From Agromyces luteolus (GTDB taxonomy: Bacteria; Actinomycetota; Actinomycetes; Actinomycetales; Microbacteriaceae): a DNA stretch of 64,000 nucleotides. Positions 36,232 through 45,216 of the stretch are shown here, in pieces (the stretch's first letter is position 1; each line of letters starts with the position of its first letter). Below the pieces are notes generated by a model. It ran no database searches. It was not told the DNA's origin and saw only the letters and a list, made by a program, of their open reading frames with translations. The stretch is from contig NZ_WODA01000016.1 in assembly GCF_009729855.1 (NCBI RefSeq), positions 1 to 64,000 of the forward strand, written 5' to 3'. A program made the position numbers and the translations under genes.

Positions 36232-39200
36232 TCAGTGCAGTGGAGCCCGGTCCACGCGATCGTCCATCCACGGAAGCCGGCGGACGGCGTCCGGCATCCA
36301 CCACACCACGTTCGCCCAGGCCACGATGAAGAGCGTCGCCGCCACGGCGTCCGCGAGCAGCGGCGCGATGCCGTCGGTGACGACCTTCGCGAGTGCGTAG
36401 GCGGCGAGCCCGGCCGCGACCGACGCGAGCGTGACGGTGAGCCAGTTGACGAGGTTGACGGGCGAGCTCCACGGAGCGGCCTCGTCCGTCGCGCCCTCCC
36501 CGTCGCCCACGTCCTCCGGACGACGGAACCGGATCAGCAGCCAGTCCCAGGTCAACGAGATCGTGACCGCCGCGGCGCCGGCGGCGAGGGCGATCCAGTT
36601 CAGCTCCGGGGGGATGTCGAGCACCGCGGGCGTGCGGTCGTCGGTGACGAGCTCCGCGACGAGCTGGACGGACGGGAGCACGCCGCCGAGCAGGGCGAAG
36701 ACCGCGATCATCCCGATCGTCCGCGCATCCCGGCCGGGGATCGGCGCGCGCGTCGCCGTGGTCGCGAAGTGCGCGGCGAGCGTGCCGAGCGTGACGGTGA
36801 CGCCGAGGCACAGCAGGATCAGGAGGAAGTTGCTGCCGATGATCGCGATCATGAGCGGGACCACGCTCGCGATCGCGACCCCGGTCATGAACCAGGCGGG
36901 CCGCCGCGCCCTGAGCCGGGCCGACTCCGCATCGTCGTGGGCGGTGCCCTCGAGGCGGGACACCACCGCCTTCCAGTGGCGGAACCGGGACGCCACCTGC
37001 CCGACCACGACGGCGACGGCCGCCAGCCCGGTGAGCAGGGCGAGCGCCATCCACGGGCCGGACTCGAGCTCGATGTCGTCCCAGGTCAGCAGCCAGGCGG
37101 TCGCCGCAGCGAACGCCGACACGAGCGCGAGCCGCGGCGGATCGACCACGGTGGGCACGGCGACGAGGATCGGGCGGAGCACCGCGAGCACCGCCGCCGC
37201 GACCCAGCGCGTTCCCCTGCGGGTCGGCTGGACGATCACGCGATCCAGCAGGCGCACGGCACGCGAGGCCATCGCGAACCGGTACGCCGGATCGAGGTTG
37301 AAGATCGTGTCGGTGCCGGCGCGCACGCGCCCGCGGCGCGCGGCGCTCGCCGCCTCGGCCGTCGGGGGCTCCGGCTCGCCGGGGGAGACCGGTTCGAGCG
37401 GACTGAGCCGGGTCCTCGCGTAGGCGGGGTCGTCGGCCTCGGCGAGCACCGCGTCCTGGAGGGTGCCGACCGCGCGATCGGCGAGCACCTTCGTGGGCGC
37501 GAGGGACGAGAAGAACCGGGTCACGCCGGCGGCTCCGTCCATCCGGCCCCACCACCAATCGTTGACCCGCCAGTCCCGCGCGAGGAACCCGAGGAAGTTC
37601 CCGATGCCGTACCCGGCGAGCTTGGAGCCGCGATCGAGGGTCTTGGTCTTGGAGGCCGCCCGGATCGCGTCGGCGGCACCCTTCGCGTCGAGGTCGCCCT
37701 TCCTGAGGACCGTGCTCAGCATCGTGTACCAGCGGTCGGTCACGAGCGCGTCGAAGTCGGCGACGTGGGCGGGCGCCTCGTCGACGCCGATCGGCCAGTA
37801 GCGGACGTTCGAGAGCGCCGGCGGGATGCCCGCAGCGTGGTAGAGCGGGGGCAGGTCCGCGGCCGAGAGCACGGGAGCCGCCGCGAGGGGCCGCCACGCG
37901 GACGCCTCCCAGACGGGGTCGGCCGGTCGAGTGCCGTCGGCGATCTCGGTCTCGACCGTCCTGGCGGCGATCCGGAGGCGGGCGACGGCGCGGTCGAGGT
38001 TGTCCCAGAGATCGCGCTCGCGATGCCGCCGGCTCTCGGCAAGCCAGAGGTCGACCCACGCGCCGACGTCGGGAAGGCCGGGCTCCCGGCCGCCCTCGGC
38101 GAACGCCGCGGTCCGCTCCAGGACCCGCGCGGTGGCCCGGTCCCGCCACGCGATCGCCGCGCTCAGCGCGTCGTACGCGGCCGTGCGGACCGCGCCGAAC
38201 GCGAAGCCGTGCCGGGCGCCGGGTTCGGCGGGCAGCGCCTCGAGGGCCCGCGCCCAGCCGAGGAGGCAGTTGGCGGCATCGGCGAGCGCCAGCGGCGAGC
38301 GCGCGAACGCCTCGCGGTGCGTGGTGGGAAGGGCCGCGACCCGCTCCACGGCGACATCCGCCAGCGCGGTGAGGTCGACCAGCGGGATCGGACGGTAGCG
38401 TCGTCGGTGCTCGAGCGAGGAGTGCAACTGCCAGAGGCTCGGTGCCGCGATCGTCTCGGCCAGGTGGTCGGCCAGGTCGACGGCGAGCGCGCGCCGGTAG
38501 GCGCGGCGCCGGTCGGTCACGGAGGCGGGATCGGCCAGGGAGCTCGCGATGAGCGGCGCCGCGCTCTCGAAACGCGCCCGCGCGACCTGCTGGGCGGTGT
38601 TGAACCGCTCGAGCTCGGCCACCTCGCGCGTGACCGACTCGCGTCGCAGCTGCCGATCGGTCATGGCCTTGATGGCGCGGAAGAAGCGGGATGCGTTCGG
38701 ATCCCAGTCCACGCGTCCGCCGAGGGGCGGGTCGGGCTCGGGGTCGAGGAAGATCATCGCCCGGTCGGCCCGGCGCTGAGACATCCGCGACCGGGCCGCG
38801 CGGAGCGCCCGCTCGATCGGGACGTTGTCGAAGACCGCCCCGTCGACGACGCGGTACGGCGTCGCCGCACCCTCGCGGTGACCGGCGAACGCGAACCGCA
38901 TGCCCGGGCCGCCATCGATCCCTCCCTCGTCGCCGGCGTTCGCCTCGCCCCCAAACGACTCGACGTGTCCGGGCTCGAACCCGCCCGGAAGCGACGAGGT
39001 CGAGCGGGCGGCGAGTGCGAGCCTGCTGAGGTTGACCAGGTCGTCCTCGCGCTCGTCGGCGGGCTGCGGATGCTCCCGCGACTCCCGCTCGCGATGCCGT
39101 GCCGGGATGCGGTTGTCGAGCACGTGCGCCTCGTGGCCCACGAACCGGAAGTGGCCCCGCCCCTCGTTGGCGTCCTCCTCGTACTCGTCGCCGGAGTCGA

Positions 39201-39906
39201 TGACGGTCACCGAGAGGTCGACGGCGGTGTACTCGGACGCGAGGTCGGGGTGCCGGTCCTCGGTGTCGTAGATCCCGGTGAGGGCCTTCGCCGTCTCCTC
39301 GCGGAAGTACGCCTCGCCCTGCATGAGGGCCAGGATGCCGCGTGCGCCGGGAGGGTGCAGCAGCCCCCAGAACCCGCCGACCGTTCCCCACGTGCTGAGC
39401 AGCAGGTCCAGCCCGGTGCCGGCGCGCTGCGCCACTGCGTAGACGACGGCGTTCAGGCCGCCCGCGCTCGCGCCGGCGAGCAGGTCGAACTCGACGCGGT
39501 CGTAGCGCGCGGCATCCATCAGCTCGGCGTACGCCTGCAGGCGCGTGAGCACGGGCGCGGTCAGGGGGCGCTTCGCGGTCTCGGGGACGAGGGCGAGCGT
39601 CTCGTCGCCGACGTCGAACAGGCGGATGCGGCGGAGCAGGTCGAGCTCGGCGACCGTGCCGCCGATCCAGACCGCGAGGCTCACGCCGCCGCGCATCGCG
39701 AGTGCGACGCGGAGCGTGCGGTTGAACGATGGGACGGCCCCCGGGTGGTCCCGCGCCAGCACGTCGTCCACGAGTTCGTCCGGCCGGACGACGACGAGCC
39801 TGACGGGCCGCTCCGAGGTGGTGACCCCGGTCGGGGGCGGGACCGCCGTCGCGGCGACGGCGCTCGCGGGTGCAGCGGATGCCGGCGACGAACCGGATCG
39901 GACCAT
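36232..39906 (-). CDS. Large patatin-like protein with membrane-spanning C-terminus (DUF3376 type)
   Basis: 1224 residues from ATG 39906, set by GAGGAG four bases upstream; the same frame continues open beyond it. Residues about 60-370 form a patatin fold: oxyanion region MRGGVSLAVWIGG, nucleophile elbow GASAGG (Ser147) and the dyad aspartate in VVDGAVFDN (Asp355). Patatins are serine lipases/acyl hydrolases. About 500 mainly helical residues follow, then roughly eight membrane helices (about 880-1190). The architecture matches the actinobacterial patatin-related proteins with a DUF3376 middle. Substrate and cell role are unknown. It diverges from the response regulator gene. Confidence 0.82.
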   Translation of the reverse strand: MVRSGSSPASAAPASAVAATAVPPPTGVTTSERPVRLVVVRPDELVDDVLARDHPGAVPSFNRTLRVALAMRGGVSLAVWIGGTVAELDLLRRIRLFDVGDETLALVPETAKRPLTAPVLTRLQAYAELMDAARYDRVEFDLLAGASAGGLNAVVYAVAQRAGTGLDLLLSTWGTVGGFWGLLHPPGARGILALMQGEAYFREETAKALTGIYDTEDRHPDLASEYTAVDLSVTVIDSGDEYEEDANEGRGHFRFVGHEAHVLDNRIPARHRERESREHPQPADEREDDLVNLSRLALAARSTSSLPGGFEPGHVESFGGEANAGDEGGIDGGPGMRFAFAGHREGAATPYRVVDGAVFDNVPIERALRAARSRMSQRRADRAMIFLDPEPDPPLGGRVDWDPNASRFFRAIKAMTDRQLRRESVTREVAELERFNTAQQVARARFESAAPLIASSLADPASVTDRRRAYRRALAVDLADHLAETIAAPSLWQLHSSLEHRRRYRPIPLVDLTALADVAVERVAALPTTHREAFARSPLALADAANCLLGWARALEALPAEPGARHGFAFGAVRTAAYDALSAAIAWRDRATARVLERTAAFAEGGREPGLPDVGAWVDLWLAESRRHRERDLWDNLDRAVARLRIAARTVETEIADGTRPADPVWEASAWRPLAAAPVLSAADLPPLYHAAGIPPALSNVRYWPIGVDEAPAHVADFDALVTDRWYTMLSTVLRKGDLDAKGAADAIRAASKTKTLDRGSKLAGYGIGNFLGFLARDWRVNDWWWGRMDGAAGVTRFFSSLAPTKVLADRAVGTLQDAVLAEADDPAYARTRLSPLEPVSPGEPEPPTAEAASAARRGRVRAGTDTIFNLDPAYRFAMASRAVRLLDRVIVQPTRRGTRWVAAAVLAVLRPILVAVPTVVDPPRLALVSAFAAATAWLLTWDDIELESGPWMALALLTGLAAVAVVVGQVASRFRHWKAVVSRLEGTAHDDAESARLRARRPAWFMTGVAIASVVPLMIAIIGSNFLLILLCLGVTVTLGTLAAHFATTATRAPIPGRDARTIGMIAVFALLGGVLPSVQLVAELVTDDRTPAVLDIPPELNWIALAAGAAAVTISLTWDWLLIRFRRPEDVGDGEGATDEAAPWSSPVNLVNWLTVTLASVAAGLAAYALAKVVTDGIAPLLADAVAATLFIVAWANVVWWMPDAVRRLPWMDDRVDRAPLH

Positions 39907-40123
39907 GACGCTCCTCGGATGGACGGCGCGGGCCGGCGCCTCGGGGGCCGCGCGGCAGGCAGGGTGCGCGACCTGTTCCCAGCGTGGCACGGCCGCGGCC
40001 TCGGATGCACGGGACTGTCCCCACAACGGGGTCCCCCGGGCGCCCCGCACGGCGCGTATCGTCGGGAGCAGGCGGCGCATGGACGTCGGGGGCTCAGGCA
40101 CGCCTTCGATCGGAGGTGCCTGG
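39907..40123. other. Intergenic region between patatin and response regulator genes
   Basis: 217 bp. It must hold the divergent promoters, but no clear -10/-35 pair or dyad stood out. GGAGG at 40112 is the Shine-Dalgarno of the response regulator. Confidence 0.3.
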
Positions 40124-40795
40124 ATGGTTGAGCGCACGGAGGAACGGCCCCTGAGGGTCGCCATCGCGGACGACGCGCTGCTGCTTCGCGAGGGGATCGC
40201 GAAGGTGCTCGAGGGCGGCGGCATCGAGGTCGTCGCCTCGGTCGGCACCGGCGACGAGCTCCTCGCGGTGCTCGACGACCTCGACCTCGACGCCGCCGTG
40301 CTCGACATCCGCATGCCGCCGACCCACCGCGACGAGGGCATCGTGGCGCTGGAGCGCATCCGGCAGAACGGCGACGACATCGGCATCCTCCTGCTCTCGA
40401 TGTACGCCACGCCCGAGTACGCGCTCCGCGTGATGGGCGCCGGCAGTGGCACCGGGTACCTGCTCAAGGAGCGCGTGTCCGAGCCGCAGACGCTCGTGCG
40501 CGCGGTGCAGACCGTGGCATCCGGCGGGTCGGTCGTCGACCCCGAGGTCGTCGAGCAGCTCGTCCAGCGGACGCGCGCCGACGACCCGCTCGCGCGGCTC
40601 ACGGAACGCGAGCGGTCGGTGCTCGAGCTCATGGCGCAGGGGTACTCGAACGGCGGCATCGCGCAGACCCTGTTCCTCGGCCTGAAGACCGTCGAGACGC
40701 ACGTCCGGAGCATCCTGCAGAAGCTCGACCTCGAGGAGTCGCCCGAGCACCACCGCCGCGTGCTCGCGGTGCTGACGCTCCTCGGCCAGAGGTGA
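40124..40795 (+). CDS. NarL/LuxR-family response regulator
   Basis: 223 residues. Receiver domain 10-130 with the acidic pair ADD (15-17), phosphoacceptor Asp61 in VLDIRMPP, and the conserved Lys in YLLKERV; LuxR-type helix-turn-helix at about 155-215 (LTERERSVLELMAQGYSNGGIAQTLFLGLKTVETHVRSILQKL). GGAGG seven bases upstream selects ATG 40124 in a longer open frame. The cognate kinase gene begins eight bases after the stop. Targets are unknown; the divergent patatin gene is a candidate by position. Confidence 0.93.
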   Translation: MVERTEERPLRVAIADDALLLREGIAKVLEGGGIEVVASVGTGDELLAVLDDLDLDAAVLDIRMPPTHRDEGIVALERIRQNGDDIGILLLSMYATPEYALRVMGAGSGTGYLLKERVSEPQTLVRAVQTVASGGSVVDPEVVEQLVQRTRADDPLARLTERERSVLELMAQGYSNGGIAQTLFLGLKTVETHVRSILQKLDLEESPEHHRRVLAVLTLLGQR

Positions 40796-40802
40796 TGCCC
40801 AG

Positions 40803-42719
40803 GTGATGGCCCCCGGCCGGCGCGGGCGCATCGCACGACGGAGCGCCGTGATCGCGGCCGTCGTCGCGATCAGCCTGTTCATGGAGGTCTCCGGCTACCT
40901 CGCCACGCCGGAGGCCCTGCGGCCCGAGCTGTCCTGGACGACGGTGCACGCGATCGTGCCCCTCGTGTTCGCGGCGTGCGCCGGCGTCGCCTGGGCGATC
41001 GGGCCGAACCCGGTGCCGGCGCGGCTCATGATCGTGTTCGTCCTGTTCTGGATCCCGCAGGCGTTCTACCCGGTGATCGAATCGCTCGGATGGCTCTGGC
41101 CGATCCTCCGCGGCGTCGATCTCGGCTGGGCCGTGGTCGCCGGCATCCTCGTGCTCGTGTACCCGCGCGGCGGGCTCGGCGACCGCTTCGACCGGTTCAT
41201 CGCGTCGACGGCCCTCGTGGCGACGGTGGTGAACTTCTTCACGGTCCTCGCGCTGGCCGGGCCCGACTCGGTGCCGTGCGACTGCGTGCCGAATCCCTAC
41301 CGGCTCGCCGAGGCGCCGACCGTGTTCGCGATCGTCGACATCGGGTACCGGTTCGTGGGGGTCGCGCTGGCGGTCGCGATCGCGCTCCGGCTGCTCCTGC
41401 GCTGGGTCCGCGGTAGCGTGCCGGCCCGCACGGTCGCGTTCCTCATGCCCGTCGCGCTGCTGTCCTGGGTGAGCACGCTCGCCGCGCAGATGGTCCGGTA
41501 CGCCACCGGCGCCCCGCCCAACCTCGCGCTCGAGACCGTCTCGCTCATCGCGATGGCGTCGGTGCCGGTGTGCTTCGTCGCGGGCATCGCGCACGCGCGC
41601 AACATGCGCGCACGCGTCGCCGACCTCATGCGCATCACGCGCGAGGGCGCCGACCGCGGGATCTGGGCCGAGTCGCTCGCGCGCACGCTGCGCGACGACT
41701 CGGTGCGCGTGTTCTGGTGGGAGGAGGAGCGCGGGCGATACGTGGACGCCGCGGGGCGCCCGATCGACTCCGCCGAGGAGGGCCGGAGCCACAGCATCCT
41801 GCCCGTCGCCTCGCCGAGCGGCCTGCCGATCGCCCTGATCCGGCACGACCGCGTGCTGACCGACAACATGCGACTGCTCGACGGGGTGTCGAGCGCGCTC
41901 CGGCTCTCGGTCGACAACGGCCGGCTCAGGTCGGAGATCGAGCGGACGCTCGAGCAGGTCCGCCAGTCGCGCCAGCGCATCGTCGAGGCGGGAGACGAGG
42001 CGCGGCGGCGCATCGAGCGCGACCTGCACGACGGCGCGCAGCAGCACCTGGTCGCCGTGGGCATGCAGCTCCGCATCGCCGCCAACGGGGCGCGCGCCGC
42101 CGACGACGATGCGCTCGCGAGCGAGCTGGAGGAGTCGATCGCCACGCTGAACCAGGGGCTCAAGGAGCTGCGCGAGCTCGCGCACGGCATCCACCCGAGC
42201 CTGCTGTCGCAGGGCGGTCTCGCGCTCGCGCTGCCCGAGCTGGCCGGCCGGTGCCCGGTGCCGGTCGACATCGCGGTCCAGCCCGAGGGGCGGCTCGCCG
42301 AGCTCGTCGAGTCCACGGCGTACTTCGCCGTCGCCGAGTCGCTCGCGAACGTGGCCAAGCACTCGCGCGCGACGCGCGCGTGGGTCCGGGCGTACGTCGA
42401 GGGCGACGAGCTCGTGCTGACGATCCGCGACAACGGGGTCGGCGGAGCGTCGCTCGACCGGGGCACCGGCATGCTCGGCATCGTGGACCGCATCGACGCG
42501 GTCGGCGGTGCGATCGAGCTCGACTCCCCGCCCGGCGCGGGGACGACGGTCTCGATCCGGATGCCGGCCCACCTCGAGGCCTCGGAGGACCTCCCGGGAT
42601 CCGGGGCGGGACTCCTCGTCGCGGCCGAGCCCGGGGTCGAGCCGCCGGATGCCGCGTCCTCGCCGGCGCCCGCGAACTCGGTCGCGCCCGGCGTCGTGTC
42701 CTCGCCCGCCGACCTCTGA
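40803..42719 (+). CDS. HisKA_3-type sensor histidine kinase
   Basis: 638 residues; start is GTG 40803 or ATG 40806, with AGAGG near 40788. About seven membrane helices (residues 15-265) form an unrecognised sensor, followed by a GAF-like segment, a coiled coil (EQVRQSRQRIVEAGDEARRR) and the HisKA_3 phosphoacceptor ERDLHDGAQQHL (His409). The ATPase domain has VAESLANVAKHSRA (N box), IRDNGVGGA and GTGMLGIVDRIDAVGG (G boxes). It should phosphorylate the response regulator encoded just upstream. The signal is unknown. Confidence 0.93.
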   Translation: MMAPGRRGRIARRSAVIAAVVAISLFMEVSGYLATPEALRPELSWTTVHAIVPLVFAACAGVAWAIGPNPVPARLMIVFVLFWIPQAFYPVIESLGWLWPILRGVDLGWAVVAGILVLVYPRGGLGDRFDRFIASTALVATVVNFFTVLALAGPDSVPCDCVPNPYRLAEAPTVFAIVDIGYRFVGVALAVAIALRLLLRWVRGSVPARTVAFLMPVALLSWVSTLAAQMVRYATGAPPNLALETVSLIAMASVPVCFVAGIAHARNMRARVADLMRITREGADRGIWAESLARTLRDDSVRVFWWEEERGRYVDAAGRPIDSAEEGRSHSILPVASPSGLPIALIRHDRVLTDNMRLLDGVSSALRLSVDNGRLRSEIERTLEQVRQSRQRIVEAGDEARRRIERDLHDGAQQHLVAVGMQLRIAANGARAADDDALASELEESIATLNQGLKELRELAHGIHPSLLSQGGLALALPELAGRCPVPVDIAVQPEGRLAELVESTAYFAVAESLANVAKHSRATRAWVRAYVEGDELVLTIRDNGVGGASLDRGTGMLGIVDRIDAVGGAIELDSPPGAGTTVSIRMPAHLEASEDLPGSGAGLLVAAEPGVEPPDAASSPAPANSVAPGVVSSPADL

Positions 42720-42768
42720 CGGCGGGCGCCGGAGCCGTGGCGGCCCCGACCGCGCTGCTGCGGAACGG

Positions 42769-43083
42769 TCAGCCTCGCCAGCGACACGCCGCGAGGTCGA
42801 TCCGGTACCCGTCCTCGTCGTCGACGGGCCGGATCGGAACCCCCTCCGCGAGGTAGCGCTCGCGTGCGGCGTCGGCGTGCCCCGCGGGCGGTCGGCCGCC
42901 GGCGCGGATCACGCGCCACCAGGGCACGTCGCCCCCGTAGCGCGCCATGACCTGCCCGACGGCGCGCGCGCCGCGCGAGCCGAGCGTCGCCGCCACGTCG
43001 CCGTAGGTCATGACCCGTCCGGGCGGGATGTCGGACACCACGGCGAGCACGGCGTCGACGAAGCCCTCGCCGTGCCGCGGCAT
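42769..43083 (-). CDS. Alkyltransferase-like protein (MGMT family, Trp for Cys)
   Basis: 104 residues: only the C-terminal DNA-binding half of O6-alkylguanine transferase. IPPGRVMTYGDVAATLG and ARAVGQVMAR are typical. The active-site PCHR is replaced by PWWRVI (Trp55), so the protein cannot accept alkyl groups. Such ATL proteins bind O6-alkylguanine and direct it to nucleotide excision repair. It ends the minus-strand group with the GNAT gene; the gap to it is 34 bp. Confidence 0.9.
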   Translation of the reverse strand: MPRHGEGFVDAVLAVVSDIPPGRVMTYGDVAATLGSRGARAVGQVMARYGGDVPWWRVIRAGGRPPAGHADAARERYLAEGVPIRPVDDEDGYRIDLAACRWRG

Positions 43084-43117
43084 CCGTCGCCCCTCGAGCC
43101 GGTCGTTGCGGGTCGGC

Positions 43118-43576
43118 TCAGCCGGCGAGCTCGAGCGCCCCGATGACGTCGCCGTACTGGGTCTCGCCGACGTCGCGGAAGCCGATGCGGTGGAAGAACT
43201 CGCCGGGGCCGCCCTCGCCGGGCTCCCACAGCACGGTGATCCGGTCGAACCCGCGTCGTTCGGCCTCCTCGGCGAGCGCGTGCGCGAGGAACCGGCCGAC
43301 GCCCTTGCCCTGCGCCTCGGCGTCGACGTTGATGCGCCAGATGCAGGCCCGGAACTCCTCGTGCTCGTTCTCGGGGTCGAAGTTGCCGTGGATGAAGCCG
43401 ACGACCTTGTCGTCGCTCAGCGCGACGCGCTGCCAGGCGGTGGCCGGGTTCACGACGGAGGACTCCGCGGCGTAGGTGACCGGCGCGATGAACTGCTCCT
43501 GGCCGGGCTTCAGCGACAGGGTGTTCGCGGCGACGATGTTCGTCGCGTTCAGTTCTTCGAGTCGCAGATCAGCCAT
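43118..43576 (-). CDS. GNAT N-acetyltransferase
   Basis: 152 residues from ATG 43576. The fold shows VVGFIHGNFD (strand 4), the acetyl-CoA loop VDAEAQGKGVGRFLAHALAEEA and a C-terminal GGPGEFFHRIGFRDVG. The substrate cannot be inferred. The start codon lies seven bases from a TAGGCT element. An open frame extends far upstream on this strand but lacks any start signal. Confidence 0.85.
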   Translation of the reverse strand: MADLRLEELNATNIVAANTLSLKPGQEQFIAPVTYAAESSVVNPATAWQRVALSDDKVVGFIHGNFDPENEHEEFRACIWRINVDAEAQGKGVGRFLAHALAEEAERRGFDRITVLWEPGEGGPGEFFHRIGFRDVGETQYGDVIGALELAG

Positions 43577-43583
43577 GCATCGC

Positions 43584-43624
43584 AGCCTAACCGCATGAGG
43601 TGGCGCGCCGGTAACCCTCATGCG
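43584..43624 (-). promoter_or_regulatory. Leaderless promoter and inverted repeat before the GNAT gene
   Basis: TAGGCT on the minus strand (43589-43584) ends seven bases before the ATG. Just upstream, CGCATGAGG (43592-43600) is repeated inverted at 43616-43624, spanning the -35 area; it may be an operator. Confidence 0.45.
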
Positions 43625-43710
43625 ACCGGATGCGACGGCGGCTGGTCGCGGTCGAGCCGCCGACGGCGCGCGGCGCGCCGCTTGCGGACGAGCGTCCGAG
43701 GCGCATCCGA

Positions 43711-43728
43711 TCTCTCGATGTCGAGATA
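43711..43728. promoter_or_regulatory. Dyad operator upstream of icd
   Basis: TCTCTCGATGTCGAGATA fits TATCTYGAYRTCRAGATA at 17 of 18 positions and matches the two sites before sucC. It lies 15 bases before TAAGCT (43743-43748), a likely -10, so it would cover the -35 region. Confidence 0.65.
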
Positions 43729-43742
43729 TTCCGCCGACGCGG

Positions 43743-43748
43743 TAAGCT
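43743..43748 (+). promoter_or_regulatory. Likely icd -10 element
   Basis: TAAGCT about 80 bases before the icd start, placing the dyad over the -35 position. The rest of the 250-bp gap holds the icd leader and no supported gene. Confidence 0.4.
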
Positions 43749-43826
43749 GGTCGACGGCGTGTCCGGACACCCCCGAGACTTCCTCGCTTCCCAAGCAATC
43801 CCACGAGATCCCAAGGAGACCGCCCC

Positions 43827-45044
43827 TTGTCGAAGATCAAGGTCGAAGGTACCGTCGTCGAACTCGACGGCGACGAGATGACCCGCATCATCTGGCAGGC
43901 CATCAAGGACCAGCTCATCCACCCGTACCTCGACGTCAACCTCGAGTACTACGACCTCTCCATCCAGAAGCGCGACGAGACCGACGACCAGATCACGGTC
44001 GACGCGGCCAACGCGATCAAGCAGCACGGCGTCGGCGTCAAGTGCGCGACGATCACGCCCGACGAGGCTCGCGTCGAGGAGTTCGGCCTGAAGAAGATGT
44101 GGCGGTCGCCGAACGGCACGATCCGCAACATCCTCGGCGGCGTGATCTTCCGCGAGCCGATCATCATCTCGAACATCCCGCGGCTCGTGCCCGGGTGGAA
44201 CAAGCCGATCATCGTCGGCCGCCACGCGTTCGGCGACCAGTACCGCGCCACCGACTTCAAGTTCGAGGGCCCCGGCACGCTCACGATGACCTTCACTCCG
44301 CAGGACGGCTCCGAGCCGCAGCAGTTCGAGGTCTTCCAGGCGCCCGGCTCGGGCATCGCGATGGGCATGTACAACCTCGACGCGTCCATCCGCGACTTCG
44401 CGCGCGCGTCGCTGAACTACGGCCTCGACCGCAACTACCCGGTCTACCTCTCGACGAAGAACACGATCCTGAAGGCCTACGACGGCCGCTTCAAGGACGT
44501 CTTCCAGGAGGTCTTCGACACCGAGTTCAAGGAGAAGTTCGAGGCCGCCGGCATCACCTACGAGCACCGCCTCATCGACGACATGGTCGCGGCGTCGCTC
44601 AAGTGGGAGGGCGGCTACGTCTGGGCGTGCAAGAACTACGACGGCGACGTGCAGTCCGACACCGTCGCGCAGGGCTTCGGCTCGCTCGGCCTCATGACCT
44701 CGGTGCTCACCACGCCCGACGGCAGCATCGTCGAGGCCGAGGCGGCGCACGGCACCGTCACGCGCCACTACCGCCAGCACCAGCAGGGCAAGCCGACCTC
44801 GACCAACCCGATCGCCTCGATCTTCGCCTGGACGCGCGGCCTCGCGCACCGCGGCAAGCTCGACGGCAACCAGGAGCTGATCGACTTCTCGCACACGCTG
44901 GAGGACGTCATCATCAAGACGGTCGAGTCCGGCGCCATGACGAAGGACCTCGCGCTCCTCGTCGGCCCCGACCAGGAGTTCCAGACCACCGAGCAGTTCC
45001 TCGACACGATCGACGCGAACCTCAAGGCGCGCCTCGGCGCCTGA
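43827..45044 (+). CDS. icd: NADP-dependent isocitrate dehydrogenase
   Basis: 405 residues of the eukaryote-like homodimeric type. It begins at TTG with AAGGAG (43813-43818) eight bases upstream. Marks are [43 protein letters not shown] with isocitrate-binding residues, [27 protein letters not shown] with the metal-binding aspartates, and [12 protein letters not shown] with the NADP-binding region. It converts isocitrate to 2-oxoglutarate in the TCA cycle. The upstream dyad is shared with sucCD. A strong hairpin ends it. Confidence 0.96.
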   Translation: MSKIKVEGTVVELDGDEMTRIIWQAIKDQLIHPYLDVNLEYYDLSIQKRDETDDQITVDAANAIKQHGVGVKCATITPDEARVEEFGLKKMWRSPNGTIRNILGGVIFREPIIISNIPRLVPGWNKPIIVGRHAFGDQYRATDFKFEGPGTLTMTFTPQDGSEPQQFEVFQAPGSGIAMGMYNLDASIRDFARASLNYGLDRNYPVYLSTKNTILKAYDGRFKDVFQEVFDTEFKEKFEAAGITYEHRLIDDMVAASLKWEGGYVWACKNYDGDVQSDTVAQGFGSLGLMTSVLTTPDGSIVEAEAAHGTVTRHYRQHQQGKPTSTNPIASIFAWTRGLAHRGKLDGNQELIDFSHTLEDVIIKTVESGAMTKDLALLVGPDQEFQTTEQFLDTIDANLKARLGA

Positions 45045-45064
45045 GCGGTCGCGCTCGCCCGGTC

Positions 45065-45099
45065 CGAAGGGCCGGATGCCTCGTGCATCCGGCCCTTCG
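45065..45099 (+). terminator. icd terminator
   Basis: Perfect 15-bp stem, CGAAGGGCCGGATGC (45065-45079) with 45085-45099, five-base loop, 20 bp after the stop. Confidence 0.8.
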
Positions 45100-45121
45100 C
45101 CGTCTCCGGGGCATCCGAGTG

Positions 45122-45172
45122 CCGTTTCTGCGGTGGAGGACGCGTCGAACCCGCACTCCACCGCAGAAACGG
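45122..45172. repeat. Perfect 17-bp inverted repeat between icd and the P-type ATPase gene
   Basis: CCGTTTCTGCGGTGGAG (45122-45138) is repeated inverted and without mismatch at 45156-45172, with 17 bases between. It is separate from the icd terminator. The ATPase start lies 44 bp further on. It could be a dispersed REP-like element or a metal-regulator site. Confidence 0.7.
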
Positions 45173-45216
45173 ACCTTCGTCGCGGTGGAAGCGGGGGAGT
45201 CGGCGAGGATGGGGGC

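Noticed and set aside
36235..40131. 1298-codon open frame antisense to the patatin gene
   Set aside because: Composition is Arg/Gly/His/Asp-rich without domains; the opposite strand carries clear patatin motifs and a Shine-Dalgarno.
40796..40807. ATG at 40796 as histidine kinase start
   Set aside because: That frame meets a stop after three codons (ATG CCC AGG TGA).
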